The notes: generated from the sequence alone by a model not told the origin. A DNA stretch of 64,000 nt from Struthio camelus (GCF_040807025.1 NC_090946.1:7668001-7732000); one strand, 5' to 3'; shown: positions 16,631 to 30,800, numbered from the stretch's first letter. Translations and numbers: made by a program.

Positions 16631-19600
16631 TCAAGTCCCTGCTTTCGACACGAGATAGTAGAGGATGAAGAAGACAACAATCAGTCCTGCAGAAACGTAA
16701 CAGAGTAACTTGCGATTGTCCCTCCCTGACCGCGTCATGGTGGAGAAACGCTTCACGCTGCCAGTCAGCAGGCCGGTCACACTCATAAAATCTGAATCCT
16801 GAAGAAGAAAGAAAGGCAAAATGGAGACATTATAAACAAGAAAGGCTATTCCTGAAGAACTTCCCTTAGTGATTGAAAAACATTTGAATAGGTAGCTGCA
16901 CAGTAACTGCCTATCTCCCCACACCCACAATCATGTTTCTCTCAGAAAGTTCTTTCACTCCTGTGCTCGGACTCCAGCAACAGCACCATTCCCACAGTGC
17001 TCAAACCAGTCACACAAGAGGGATAGGAAAAGTTCTACTCCAAATGCAAAAAAAGTTTCCTAACATGTTTTAAACTGTTGTAAAATCATCTCTTACTGCA
17101 CTGTTTAATTGCACCTGTGCAGCTTATTCTGCCTGGAACAGCTTGTTAATGGCAACTCTACAAGTGAACACTTAATCCGAAGGAAATGTCTCTCCATGAA
17201 GTTAACGTCGATTCATAGCATGTTGGGACTAGCTCAGAAGTAGAGAAGAAGGTGCAATTCATTTCCCTTAGTTCTACTTTTTCTTTAGAATGGGATGGCA
17301 TGCATGTAAAACTTTTTGTCAGATACCGGCAAACAACTGTCAAATTAATGCAGTTCAGTCATTTTAATTTTGACTCCTGGCCTGCTTTCCTTATTCATGC
17401 ATTATTTGTAGCTTCTACTCATGTTTCTCCCGAAATCTTTGAAAAGCTCCCCTAACAGAAGCATAATTTCATGTTTATTTAGGACTTCTCCTTTAAGCTC
17501 TTTGCCATAACATCTTTTACTTTGATTCTCCAGTCGCCTTAATTTCCTGGCTGAGTTAAGTATCCATTTCAGATACTGCAACACTGTCACTGTGTGCTGC
17601 TATTAAGATTCCAGCTGAGCTCACATCTTTGACTCAATTGGCTTCAATGCCACAATTATCTTCTCTCCAGTCCACCTACCAGTTGTCAAAAATGCAGCAT
17701 GTGCAGAAAAGTCTCTCAAAGCAGCAGTGTTACTGTGCTAACCTTCTTCTCAAATAGCTGTGTGGGATTCCCTTCCTCTCACAGTTCAGTTAATGAGTTA
17801 TGTTTCTCCCAAAAAGCCTCAGCAGGTAAGCCCTCTGCTACTGCCTCTGCTACAAGTCTTTCCTCTGCAAGTGCTACATAACTTTTTAAGGTATTTCAAT
17901 TTAGGTAACGCTGCAGAAACTAACAGTGCGACCTAAATATAGGAATATTTAATTTGATAGGGAAAATCTAGAGGCAAGAGAAACCTTACCTTGTTTTCTG
18001 ACCTTAAATGATAATATATTTTCTAGGCACTAATATAGTAATCGGTCATCCTGGCCTTTCCCCACAGCACGGGGATTCTCCATCAGCAACCAAAGCTTAA
18101 GAGGCAGATTACTCCGGAAAGTGACTTTGGTTTTATCAGCCATTGTGCATGCGATGTTTATGTTACCTCTAGAAATTAAAGCAGAATGATAACAGAACAG
18201 GGAACCTAACAACCTGATTGCACTCTGAGCGCGAGCCTTGCTCCTTCCAAAGACATCAGTGAACCCTGACAGCTATTCTGTGTTTCAGAGATTACAGTGA
18301 GTAATCCTGACAGATTTATACAACATTACCAAAAATCACAGAAGTAACCGAGGAATAGGCCCATCTCCCAGTATTAGCTACAGGAGGCAGGTCTTTAATC
18401 CCAGTAAGTAGGTAATCTCCATCTGTATTGCTGGAGTACACTGTCCTACGTGGGTGTTTCCAGATGCTAGATACCTGGCTATGCTGCCCATTCAAAGCGG
18501 TATGAGCAGCTAATGTTTATTTATCAATAAACCCACAGTAAGCGGGTTTAGTTGAATTATGTGGCTTGCCAACGGGAAAATCTAACTTTTTCTCCTTTAC
18601 TGAACTGCTATTAACTTTCACAAATAAGGTAACTGCTTGAGAGCTAGCCCCCCCAAAAAAACCATGGTTTTTACGTTTCATTGCTTTCTTACCATGCCAT
18701 CCAGGTAATGGTTTTGTTCATCAGCATCTTTGTCAATATCCAGAGCCAGCTATACAGGATGAGGGAGGAAACAGGTATTAATGAACTTTTAACATGGAGA
18801 CCACCTCTAGCGCATCCAAAGCTGGAAAAATTTGAAACGCAAATAGAAGAGCAAGCCACCACCTCCCCCTGCCTCCTGTATAGAGTTACAGAGCCTTGTT
18901 TGGTACAATGACAGAACAGGATTCTCATTTCCGTTGATGACTGTTTAAATGATTTTGCTCTATAGCACTGGAAGTAAAGCATTACTATCAGACAGAAGCT
19001 TCATATATATGACACAAGCATTTAAATATTCACAACAGCAGAAATCAGTCCTACCTGCTATAATACTAATCACTGATTTACACTAAGTTCTAAATCAAAG
19101 TACTTGACGTTAGCAGGGGCAAACTAACTTTTAGAACACCACATGCGTACATACCTGGGTATTTTTCAAAAGTAGCTTGTCATTTTATTGTGACTTTTCT
19201 TCCAGAGGAGATGCACTTAGCAACACTCCTCTGTGCATCTCTCAGGTTTCTCTCTGTGCCTAAAACGCCTTACCTGATGCCGCTTTTCACTAGGGAAAGT
19301 TGACTATTAGATCCACTACAACATTCTCTTAAGAGCTGCTTATAAAGAGGAAGCCCTCTGTATCGGCCAGAGGTTTGCGTCTCCCACAAGGCGCTGTGAG
19401 GAAGACGAACAACGCAGGCAACTGAAGCCCAGGTAAACTTCATTTACCGCAGCCCCGGATGCGAACTCAGCAACTCACCGATTTCAGCCTGGTGACCTTG
19501 CTGGCTAGACTGTCTGCCATACGCTTGTTCTCGGCATCTAACATATCCTCCACGGTGCTCGGACTCTGACCTGGCACAAAAAGAGAAAGGGTTTTATCGG

Positions 19601-20406
19601 TCCCACTTACAAGTGGCAGCATGTTCGCTCGCCCCAGGAGGAGAGCGAGTTCGCTGTGGGACGGGTCGCTGCGGCGCTCCGGACGGGCCGTTTCAGCCGC
19701 CTTCGCGCTTCCCGCATCCCACGGCGCAGGGGACGGATGGCGACCGCCATGAAACGCCCTCCCTCCCCCCCCAAGCTCTTCCACCGAAAGGAAGGGCCAG
19801 AGCCCTCGGGAAAGAAATCCTGAAACGTGCCGGGGGGCTTTAGCCGCCAAAAGTAGCTCTAAAAAAGCGCGGAGGCGCGCCAGTAGCCCTCAACGCCCTC
19901 GCTTGGGGGACGCGCGTTGTCCCATGCACCAGCGACAGGGCGCATCTCCACAGAACGCTACTTTGGCTAAAGGAAGGAAAAGGCCAGTTTGTTTTTTTTT
20001 TTTTTTTTTACCCTTCCCTGCAGCGGGGTCAGGCTGTAAAAGCGCTTCTGGGCTTCGCTGGTTTTTCTGTCCCCCAACACCTCCCCTCGTCATTGCCCAG
20101 GCAGCCCCGCCGGCATCCCCGCAAGGGCCGGCGAGAAGCGCGACCCTTTCCGCCAGCATTTCGGGGGGCCACAAGCAGTCGCCGGTGGGGGGGGGAGGCG
20201 CTACCGACGCTGTCACCCCGCGCCGCGCCGTCCCCCGCGGGCCCCGAGGCGGCGATCCCCCAAATGGCGGCGACGGCGGCGATCCCCCAAATGGCGGCGG
20301 TGGCAGCGCGCCGCACCCCACAGGGCAGCGGGCAGAAGGGAACCTCCAACCCGGCCCGGCTTGGCCCGTTCCCCTCTTCCCCCTCACCTCGGCCCCACTC
20401 CGCCAT
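16631..20406 (-). CDS. BET1L: BET1-like Golgi Qc-SNARE (GS15)
   Basis: Minus-strand coding exons are 20406-20388, 19570-19479, 18749-18693 and 16798-16631, giving 111 residues, the human length. The sequence begins MAEWGR, runs through the SNARE helix (ENKRMADSLASKV, LDIDKDADEQNHYLDGM) and ends in a C-terminal membrane anchor at about residues 88-106. Gln49 is the expected central-layer glutamine of a Qc-SNARE. The family acts in retrograde endosome-to-Golgi and intra-Golgi fusion with STX5, GOSR1 and YKT6. Exon 1 contributes only 19 coding bases and lies in a CpG island shared head-to-head with RIC8A. All splice junctions keep frame. Confidence 0.96.
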
Positions 20407-20950
20407 GACGGCGCCCGGCCCCGGCGGGAGGCGGCGGTGCGGGCCCGCCTCGCAGGCGGAGCCCCGCCGGCCCCCCGCCTCTACAAAATGGCCGCCGCCG
20501 CCACCGCCGCCGTTTTGGCGGGGGGGGGGGGGGGGGGGAGAGCGCGACGCAGGCTCCTTCCTCTTCCTCCTCGGCGCCGGCGTTGGGGCGCTCGCGGTGT
20601 CCCCCCCCGCTCCGCCCTCTCCCCGAGTGAACTTGTGAGAGAAAACCCGGGGACGGGGAGGGGAGAAATGGAGGCGCGGCTTCCCTTTGGCCTCACGTAG
20701 CGCCCCGAGAGGCGGAGGCCGCCCGCCCAGCCCCGGGCCAGGCGCCGCGGTTCACCCGCGAAGCCCGCCGGGGGCGGCGGGGCAGGGACGGGTCCGCAGG
20801 GGCAGGTAACTGCGCTCCGCTCGCCGCCGCCGGCTCCCGCGGAGGCAGGGAGGGAGGGGAAGGGCTCGGAGGGGCCTCGGCGGGCGCAGGAATGGCGCGG
20901 AGGGAACTTAAACGAGGAAGGAGGGGAGGGGGGGGAGTGAAGCAAAAATG
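19600..20950. promoter_or_regulatory. CpG island, divergent BET1L/RIC8A promoter
   Basis: This GC- and CpG-dense block surrounds BET1L exon 1 and lies between the divergent genes; the ATGs are 1.4 kb apart. It holds YY1-like words: AAATGGCGGCG within a 27-bp tandem duplication at about 20248-20300, and AAAATGGCCGCC at about 20485. There is also a G homopolymer of about 20 bases at 20519-20538. Long open frames on both strands come from base composition and are not called as genes. Initiation sites cannot be placed exactly, and RIC8A may have untranslated sequence up to 21843. Confidence 0.75.
20248..20301 (+). repeat. 27-bp tandem duplication carrying a YY1-like site
   Basis: A unit starting GGCGGCGATCCCCCAAATGG occurs twice in direct tandem with a 27-bp period, with starts near 20248 and 20275. 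Each copy contains AAATGGCGGCG, which matches the YY1 core consensus. The copies differ mainly at their ends. The repeat is 100-160 bp downstream of the BET1L ATG on its template, within intron 1 and the CpG island. Confidence 0.8.
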
Positions 20951-21843
20951 AGAAGTGCTGCAGCCCGCTCTTGCTTTTTCTGCCCCCAAAGCCGCAGGGA
21001 AGCGCAGCGCCGGAGACACAGCATCTGTCCTGGCTCACGCTTGTAGACCCGCATCTGCTCGTTCACGCCCTTACCGTGAAGGACCTTGTCTGCTGAGGGT
21101 CTCAAGCAGGCCAGCCGTCATCCGGATGTGTGGTTTCGAGGCGTACGCGGTGTGTCTGCCCTGATCTTTCCAAAACGCAGGCACCGAGGGCCCCGGTGCA
21201 CGGGGTTATCCCCTTCAACAGGTTCGGCAAAAATCCTAATGATTTCTACCTTTTTCACCACCTTAAAAGGCAGTCTTAAGTGAGCCAGGATGGTATTTGC
21301 CTCTCTGCCTTGCTTTCCTCTCCATCCCTTTTTACTCCACAGGAGTCTGTTTTTTTTTTTTTTTTCCCTCCCCCCTGCTCCTGGGCAGTAACAGAAATCA
21401 GGACAGCCAGAGGAGGAGGAGGCAGAGAGCTATTTCAGGGAGCTGCTGTTATCTGTTCTATGTTAATCCTCTGGCTGGGTGGGGGGAAGGTTTTCCTGAG
21501 TGCTGTGCTGGGAGGGCAGATGTTAAATGTTGGGAGGCAAAGAGAAGAAGACAGGATTAGAGGGAGAGGGAGCTAGCGCCTGGTTCTGCTTGCGTTATCT
21601 TATCTGCTCTGCTTTTATGGACGCAGCGGAGTGAGCGATCCCACTTGTGTTTTGGGGGTTTTGTTTTGTGTGTGGATTTTCTTCTCCCCCCTTCCCTCCT
21701 TCCTTTCCCCCACCCCTTTCTCACTCCCTCGGTTCTCTGTGTATCAAGGTCCCTTCGCATCAGCGTTGTCCAGGAGCTCTGGAAGTGCCCTCGCTCCCCT
21801 TCCTGCCTGTTTCGCCTCCATCAGCAGCTGAGCTGGTGAGATA

Positions 21844-24800
21844 ATGGAGCTGAGGACTGTGGTAGCCACGGTGGAAAGCGGGGAGCAAGACACAGTTCTC
21901 AAGGTGCTTCAGGTCTACAACCAGGAGGTGAGTGAGCACCAAACCTCTGCCTGACGTCAGCTGCTTCTGTTTGTGAGCCTAGAAGCAGGTTGGCCATGTT
22001 GTGGGATTTCTGTGCCATCCGGCGGTCCCCCGTCTGTCTCCTCTAAGCGCATCTGTCTCTGCATTACTGCCGTAAAAATGTTGTAGACCGCTTCATCTTT
22101 TGTTTGCAGACGGTTTTGTATTTCGTGTTTTGGTAAGGAACAGCTAAGCAGCATCTCTTCGTCTTATTTCCTTGGTGTACTGGAATTAAAGCACATAGAA
22201 AGCATTTTTTATTATCCGGAGCACAAGTAAAGCATGGTAGGGAAATAAACATCAGCATGAATATGAAGTAGGAGGAGCTTTTAGGTTAAAGCAAGGTTTG
22301 GAGGTAATAGAACTGAGGCCCAGGGAGGAGCTGCAGGTGAAATAGTGGCTGTGATTTGCAAGCAAAAGATCACCAGCGGTGGACATGGATGGACTGCTGG
22401 AATTAGGTACAGGTGCCTGATCTGAAAGCTAACAATAAGAAAAGGATAAAAAATGAATATAGGATATGAAAAGAACGGCTAGGAAGCAGAAATGGAAGTG
22501 TTCCTAGCCTTAAAGCAGCAAAGATGATCTGTGGGGGTAGTTCCCTTTTGAAATAGACTCTAGCTGTCAGGGAAATATCTCTTAGAGCATTTCCACCAGG
22601 ATAGGGCTGGCCCTGCAGATCTACATGACTCATTCTGCACTGTTCTTAAGCAGGTGGGAAGCAAGCAGGGAAAAACTGCAAGTATTGTGCACAAGTGTGC
22701 ACGGGGAAAATGTGCAACTATTCCCAGCAGTCACTTTCGAAACATTGGAAATCTGAACTAAGAAGCAGAAGGTCCCCACTAGAAAGACGGTCAGCAGGAT
22801 TACAGTCACCTACAGTGGACGTAATGCTGAAGAAATCAGGAGAGCAAAGAGGGAGTTTAATGTGTCAAATTTAAGACGTTCTTGGTAGAATTCCTCCAGC
22901 TGGATCCTTTGTCGGTGTATCAAGCGTAGGAAACTTGTGAGAATGTCAGTGATTTTGCTAGTCGGTCTAGAAGAAATGGAGCAGTCAAAGAGGATAGGAA
23001 ACTACAAATAAACTAAGCAACTTCTCTACATGAGTTTTCACTGCAAAAACTGATAGTAAGGTATCACTTCCTGGGCATGTTTTTGGAATGCAGTTTGCTA
23101 TTATAGATACGGTCGATTCTTGGTTGCCAGGAATGAAATACGGGAGGATACTCCAACTGAAGCAAAACCACAGGTATTGCAGCAACCCATACGAATGAGA
23201 TGACAGGAACTTGCAAAAAAGATGTGATGGGAAAGGAAAAGAACAAGTGACATGGCGCTGTCTTCAGAGCACACCGGTTCGAGGACTGAACTGCCAGTTC
23301 CTTGTAATGTGGTGCTACAGCCTGTGTGCGTACCAACTCACAGCGCTAAAGCATGGAAGGCCAGCCCCTGGCACAGCGCTTACAGGAATTCAGATGTCCT
23401 GCTTCTGCACCGAGGTTTCTTAGCTGGCATGTCTGCATCACTGTATCCATCCTTCTTTGTTCTAGGCCAAAAAAGCCAAAGCTGTCCCAGGGATCTTAGT
23501 AACTGTGACGCTGTTGATCTGCAAACTGTATCGTCTACTTACAAGTAGCCAGGAGCTGGCCCTGTGTGTAAAAGGCAGTGAACAACAGAGGAGATTATGC
23601 TTGCAGAGTGAATGAGTCAAGGCTAACAAGGAACACGTGTGATTTCCAAAAGCTCAGTGCAGACGATCACTGACTGCAGTGAGCAGGGAATGAGATACAG
23701 TTGGACAACTGAGCAGCTCATGGGCAGGAGAACCATAAGGTGATACATACCGTAGGAGACAAGCTGAGCTATTCAGACATACGGATGGGATCTCGGTGAA
23801 CTGCAATCACTCAGGAGAAGAATTAGTCCAGGTTATAAGAATGATTGTTTGTGGTAAGACTAATTGTCTTTATTGAACAGCTTCGTAAATGCATCTGTGC
23901 AATGTAACTTGGCAAAAGAGGTGATGGGGAGCGTTAAGAAAATGATGGAGATAATGACATCCGCAAACCTCTGTCTAGCTATATAAATATTGACCCTCCT
24001 TACGCTTCTTCTCCCAGAAGACCATAATGGGTAAAGTTCTGGGACCGTCTTATGCAGGAGATCGGACTGACTAATCTAACGGTCCTTGTCTGTGACTTGT
24101 GAGACAACACATTGGTGAAAGGAAAAGCTCCTACACCGCACGGTTGATCTGTGGACCTCTCTGGCAGAAGTGCTCGCAGAAGCAGAAAGGTGAATAGGAT
24201 GGAGTGAGCTGTTCTGTATGCCTGCTGTTAGCAATACGTTCTTTGCAGTACTTGTTGTGAAGCCTGGCTTATTGAGAGCTGCGTGAAAGAAACTGCAGAC
24301 TTCAGATGAACTTGTTTACCTCCCCACCCCGCAGTGCCGCCCAAGTTGGTGGGGGATATTTATGCAACGTTTTGTGGAGTTCAAGTGCAAGTGCAAGTTC
24401 AAGTACTGATGCAAAGTAATGCAGGGCAGTAAAGCGCACCCTGTGAGACGCCATGTGGAGAAGGGTGTTTACCTTTGCTAATCAGTTGTGTGTAAAGAAC
24501 ATGAGCTGAAAAACAGTTGTACTTCCAGACACTGTGGGAATGAAGAACACAAGGATCTGTTTGCAAATAACAAGAGGCAGTACTTCCTTTCCGTAAGGAA
24601 ATGGAACAATAAATATCAAGGGGAAAAAATGTATTGGCACAGCTTGGGATGTGCTGTTGTGACACTGAGCAGAGGAATGATAAAATACTGCAGTATATTT
24701 GGATTGCGATGAATACCTACTTTCCTCCTGCAGTATTTAAAAATAAATCCGTCAGTCGGATGGGCACAGCTTCGGCCCGTGGCATTCAGGCCTCCACTGT

Positions 24801-27800
24801 AGAGCCAGTAAGAAAGTGTAACAGTTAATATTCATCACAAATGTTTTCTGGAGATGAATGAGAGGCAGGGACCTCCAGAATAACGGGGATCTTGGTCAAT
24901 GAAAGCATTTCAGACCTCACGGTATGGCCGATATCTGTGCAATTCAACCCAGATTCATCCCTGCTAATTCTGAAGCACGTAGTTTTGAGTTGCTTAAAGA
25001 AGGATGATCTTGGAGAGAAAAAACAGCAAGCAAGTTCAAACCTCGGTGGCAGGAAAGTTGTCCTGTCTGATTTCTCAGGAACTTCCACTGCTTGCTACCA
25101 TCCTGTGAATATCTTAGACCCCTGTAAATGCTCTGGCTCTCCTTGCCATGCTGATTCTCTGCCACTCCACTGGTAAGGACCGTCCTTGAAAAGATGTGCT
25201 TGCTTTTGCCAGTGTTTTAGACCTGCTGCTTACCAGCTGAGTGACCCTTTCCTGATGGGGGCTCAACAGTTCTGCAGGTTTTTAACCTATTGCTGGAGCT
25301 TAATTTTTTTTTCCCCCACCACCTCTTCTGTCCCCACAGAAATATCAGTGCTTCACCTTTGATGATGAGGAGCGGGAAGACAGGAAGGTAAGCATGCTCT
25401 TTGATTTCTTCCTGTAATTGGGTGGGTAAATCTGCTGCTGCTCCATACTTGAGTGCAGCACGGCTTGGTGGTAGTGAATTCCAGAGGCAAAGAAGTCAGT
25501 GCTTTTTTCAGACTTGGGGAAGTACTTGGCTAGGGAATGGTGTGCGCAAAGCATCTGGCCTCAGCTTTTCCATCAGCACATGATGCTTTAGGATAAAGGG
25601 CAGCGTCTTCCCAGCCTTAATGACCCTTCTAGGTTCAGTGCTGCACATAGTCTCAGCCATAGGTATATGAAAAGTGTTCGCCTAAATGGTATGAGTGCCC
25701 TAGGCAAAGATTATAGCAGCATGCAAGCCTCTAGCAGGTAAGTGCTTTCTCTGCGAGTTAGCTGCAGCGTATGGCTAAGGCTGTAGACTGACAAACACTT
25801 TAAGATAGCATAATCTGGCACTCAGAGGAGAGAAATACTCCTGGCTGGGCATGTTCATTCTTGCAGCGGGTCCTCTCTCATGCCAGGGCAGGCCTTTGCA
25901 TGGCTGTACACTGAACGTGTTCGGTGGGCTGATCTGGCTAAAGAGTAATTTATTTATTTATTTTTTTGGCCTGGGTTATTTTCCAGCTGGATTAGTTTTG
26001 TGGTCCATTTTATTGGTTGGTTGCACTAATGCTTGTGTTAGCACAGCAGTGGAGCAGGAGTAGGCATGAACCAGGCAACTGGGGTGGAGAAAGGGACCTC
26101 TTCTGTCAGTGCCAATGCCAGCTAATGCTACGTGAAGTTTTTCCAACTACAGCCTGAAGCGAGGGACTGGGTCTGAGAAGATGTGAGCCCTTTGCTTCGT
26201 TAGTGACTTCCTGTTTGAACTAGGAGAGCCCGATAGGCTGTCAGTTCAGACAGCCTTGGGTACTTCACTTTTTGGGTGTGTCCCACGAGATATCTATTGA
26301 GCATCACATCTTATTCCTGGTGATCAGTTCTTCTGAAGGTTTAGACCTGGGCACACGCTCTGAAGTCTTAACCTGACTCAGTCAGAGGCCTTGGTCACTT
26401 ATGAATATATATTTTTTAACTCCTCTGCTTCAGTCTCCTCATATGGAAGGAGAAGAGGAATGGCTGTACTTTCTCCCTTCTCCAGGGTGTGATTGTGAGA
26501 CACGCTTCACTCGTGCAGGCAAAGTTTTCTGGATGAAGACTGCTGGAAAGAGAAAATGAGTTTGTGGCAAGGGTGCAAAGGGGGTAAAGCTCGTTCAGTT
26601 CTCATATTAAGCCTCATGCTAAGAACTAAAATGTACAGTTCCTTCATTCCTGTCCTCAGTCTTTTTATTATTATGAAATATCTTTGATTAGGCTGTATTA
26701 AGCCAATTACACTGAGCTATAGCAAACCCTGTAATCACTGGTGTTTTGATTCCTCTTGTAATATGTATGGGAAAATGTGTGCTCTTACATGGTATTGTCT
26801 TAGAGAGATCTAGTGAAATCTTGCCTCACCATGGTATGAGTCGTTACGCAACGGGTAACGAACAGTTACTAGTGTAACGTGGAGTATTATTGTACATAAC
26901 CAAGATGCACCTGGCTATGTGAAGCATTAGCTTTGTTCTTGGACTCTGCCACTGCTTGCTGTCACATAAGATACCATTAATTCAGAAAGATTAGATCTTC
27001 AGGCATTGTAAACCAGTGCTACTGGAGCTCTGCCAGCCTATACCTTCTGAGGATCTGGGTCTCCAGGCAGCCCTGAGAATTAGGGCGGTATTTTTTATTT
27101 AAATCTTCTGAGGTCTTTTCACCTCCTTTCCTAGGGCGTTCCCCACTCTTCTCAATCCAGTTAGGTCCTTTTTCCCTCCCTCAACAGTTTTCTGATCTGT
27201 CTCTCAAACTTGTCAGTCTGTTTCTGGAGCACCCAAAGCAGACACCTCCCTAATCTTAGAGCTTTGGGTGCAGAGCCTTAGACTGCTGCTACTGACTTGG
27301 TTGTTGCTCCTCATTGAAGCCAAGGGTAAGACCCTTTTTCACCCTGCCCTCTCTTAGTTTATTGCAGCTGTCAAGTAAACTATTAGCCTAAACCATCATA
27401 ACCGTGGATGACACTGAAATAGGTAGTGTTTGCAAGAAGCGATACGGTCAGTTCCTCTGGCTCAGCGGAGGGACCAGTAGTTCACTTGGTCAGAACTAGT
27501 TGCCTGTTTGTACTCTCCTATTACATTTGATACCCTCTGCCAGCCATTTTGTCTCGTGCTGGGCATCCTTTCTTGAACTGGGTGAGGATCAGGTGCCAGA
27601 GCCAACCACTCCTGAGTTCTGCCAAAACTCATATCTGAATCTGAGCTGTGTAGCAGGCCTGTTTCTAGATGATGTTCACCTCTTCCAAGACAGAGCATTA
27701 CAGGGCAGTATTTCTGTGTGTGGGGGAGCACTGTTAACTGTCCGTGCGTGAGGCATTACTTGTTTCCCTCTGCACAGAAAATGGCCCAGCTGCTGATCGA

Positions 27801-30800
27801 GTTCTTGGAAAGAGAGCTCCAGCCATCCTGCCAGGTCACATGTTTGGAAAGCATCCGTATCCTGTCCCGAGACAAATACTGCCTTGACCCTTTCACCACC
27901 AAGGAAGGCCTGAAGACTCTCTCCAGGCATGCTGGCATTGATTACTCAGAGGAGCTCATCCGAGAGGTCCCAGACTTGGATGTGATCCTAGAATCCCTCA
28001 AATGTCTCTGCAACATTGTCTTCAGCAGCCCTAGGGCACAGGAGCTGACAGCTGAAGCCCGGCTGGCGGTTGGCCTGGCCAAGCGCATCAAATTGTACAA
28101 CGAGAGGAGCCTTCCCCACGAAGTCAAGTTCTTTGACCTGCGTCTCCTGTTCCTGCTGACAGCGCTCAGAGTGGATATCCGGCAGCAGCTAGCCCAAGAG
28201 CTCAGGGGCATCAGCCTGATGACAGATACCCTGGAGCTGACCCTCGGTGTGAAGTGGATGGACCCGTATGAAGTTGCCGCCGAGGAGGGACTTCTCCCAC
28301 CTTTGCCTCGGCAGGAGACAGAGCGAGCGATGGAGATCCTGAAAGTGCTCTTCAATATCACCTTTGATTCCAGCAAGAGGGAGGTGGATGAGGTAAGCTC
28401 ATTGGGTGTTCCACCCCACTGCACTTGTGCTTCTCCAGGCTATGGTTTGATTATTGTTTTTTTTTTTCCCCCCCCCTTCCACTTGGTATTTCCTCTTATT
28501 ACAGACTGGCTGCCATGCAGCCCCTAGGGTCTGGACCACAATTGTGTGTAAGGGTAGCAAGAGACTTGAGTATCTGACCCGTCATCACTAGAGCACTGCC
28601 TCTATCCGATACGTTATTAACCTTTAAGACTTTTACAGCATTAAAATTTCTTTTAAAGTTTTTTTTTCTCTTTAATGACTTGTTTTTTTGTGCAAGTGGG
28701 AGAGCAGAGCCCCCAGATAACTCACTCTTGGCTATGGCTGGTTATCCTCTCACCTTCTGAACCAGGTCAGAGGAAGGTGTCATGGAGGACATGGCTGGCA
28801 AATCTGTGGGCCGGTCTTTGGCCTCTTCTGGCCCTTGGCTCACTGTTGTAGAGTGATGGGAGCCATATGGGGCAGGAGGAAGAATGCATGTTGACAGGTA
28901 GCAAAAGGAGGGTCTGGAGGATATTTCCACTTGAATGTTCTGCTACCCATTCTTAGGTTGCTGGAGGGAGGGATAGGGCCGTGGGCTAAAGGGGGAGCAG
29001 ACCCTCGGAGGTGGGGGAATGTAGATAAACATTCCCTTTTCCTCATCAAGGTTTTCATTTTCTGTTTTGGGGCCAGGAAGATGCTGCTTTGTACCGGCAC
29101 TTAGGTGCCCTCCTGCGCCACTGCCTCATGATCTCTGCTGACGGAGAGGACCGGACGGAGGAATTCCACAGGTCTTCGTTAGATAATTAGATAATGTTCT
29201 TCTCTAGAAGCAGAGCTGAGGTCTCCCCAAGGCAGGTCCTGTCTGACTGTGGCGTTAACATTGGTTAATTGCTAAGATTTGATCATTGCTAAGATCACTG
29301 CTACCAAACAGGCATCTTTGGTCTGGCCTGCAGGTTCGTCACGCTGCTAGAATTCAGAAATAGCCCTGCCCTTTGCACAGTCAAATTATGTGCATTAATG
29401 CCACAAGGTCCCAGTCTACAGGAAGAAATGCTTTGTCCAAACTTGCCTGAGTGCAAGGGTTATATTCAGTATCCTGTGCGAAGTCTCCTCAGTGTTTCCA
29501 CCCGCTTTAGTGGGCAACTTGCTGGAGTAGGTGTTTGCTACCTTAATTAAAGAGTCCCCGAGCTGGCCTTAATTAACTGACTGTCTCCTGAGTCACACTG
29601 AGAAATTGCCTGTGTCACGCTGCTGAGCTTTATTGGTCCAGGAGTGTCAGATCTGAGCGGGTGATGCCATCCTGTCCCAGAGAAGATCAGAGTCAGAGGG
29701 ATCTTGAGCAGGGTGTTGCATGGATCATCAAGGTGGGAATTAGTGATGCAGGGAGAGACACTGGAGACAGACCTGCAACTGCCCAGGTTGGGTCCTGCTT
29801 GGTCTCTGTCAAGGTTCACTGTTCCTCAATTGTTGCTGAAGCATGTTTGGACTCCTAGCAAATTCTTCAACCGTCCAAAAAATGGTTTCACTTACTCAGT
29901 TCAGTGAGGAGCTTGGGAGCCAGGCCAGAGACAACTTGGGTTGTCTCCCATTGCTGGCAGTTAGTAATGAACCTATCTTTCTGGGTAGTTGAAGAATTTC
30001 ACTGAACAAAGGTTCCTGACTTTGTGTTTGTGTCTCTTCTCATTCATATGTCCAGCCATACAGTTAACCTTTTGGGCAACCTGCCTCTGAAATGCTTGGA
30101 TGTCCTCTTGACCCCGAAAGTCCGGCCAGGCTCACTTGAGTACATGGGTGTCAACATGGATGCAGTCAGCATCCTGCTAGATTTCCTAGAGCGACGTCTT
30201 GACAGGGTAAGTTGAGGGTTGCTCTGCAGAGTTCTTCACTGCTTGTTTTTACAAGTTCATTGCAGGGTGCCTTTTCTTCATCCTACAGTCAGCCTTTTAA
30301 AAAAAAAAAAAAAAGCCTAGCACCAACACATCATATCAAAACCACAGGAGCACTAGCAGGGCATGGTTAGTTTGGAGATATTCCTTTACGGAAGTAGCAG
30401 ATTTTAGCAGAGACAAAACCTTTATGGGTGGCAGGATTCAGATAGTGTTTGTTGACTGGGAAGATGACTGTCATTGCTTTATGGACTGTATGGGGAGTGA
30501 GACTGGTTGAGCAGCAGATGGTTAGCTGGATGGTAAAATAAAAGTACTCTGTTTCTCGTGACTAATCAGTCATCTGGTGGGCAGCTTAATTGTTTGTATA
30601 CAGCCAAATTGTTTGACTGACGGGTTAGCCTCTAACTCTGTTGTCTGAGGACTGGCAGCCATACTGTCGTTTACCAAGACCCCTCACCTTCCTGGACTCT
30701 TCCCAGCCCCTTGTGCCCTTTCGTTCCAGTGCTTCTGGAAGATGGAGTTTGCAGTATTTTCAAGCTGGCTGTGGTTTTCAATCTCCAGCATTATTCTGGG

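Noticed and set aside
19890-21038. Several 100-265-codon frames on both strands near the BET1L/RIC8A promoter
   Set aside because: All are Pro/Ala/Arg/Gly-rich products of GC-rich DNA, overlap one another, and have no homology or splice support.
23270-23300. GGTTCGAGGAC resembling a tRNA B box
   Set aside because: It departs from the B-box consensus and no A box or cloverleaf can be folded around it.
27942-28424. 160-codon minus-strand frame
   Set aside because: It is antisense shadow of RIC8A exon 3, which is unambiguous on the plus strand.
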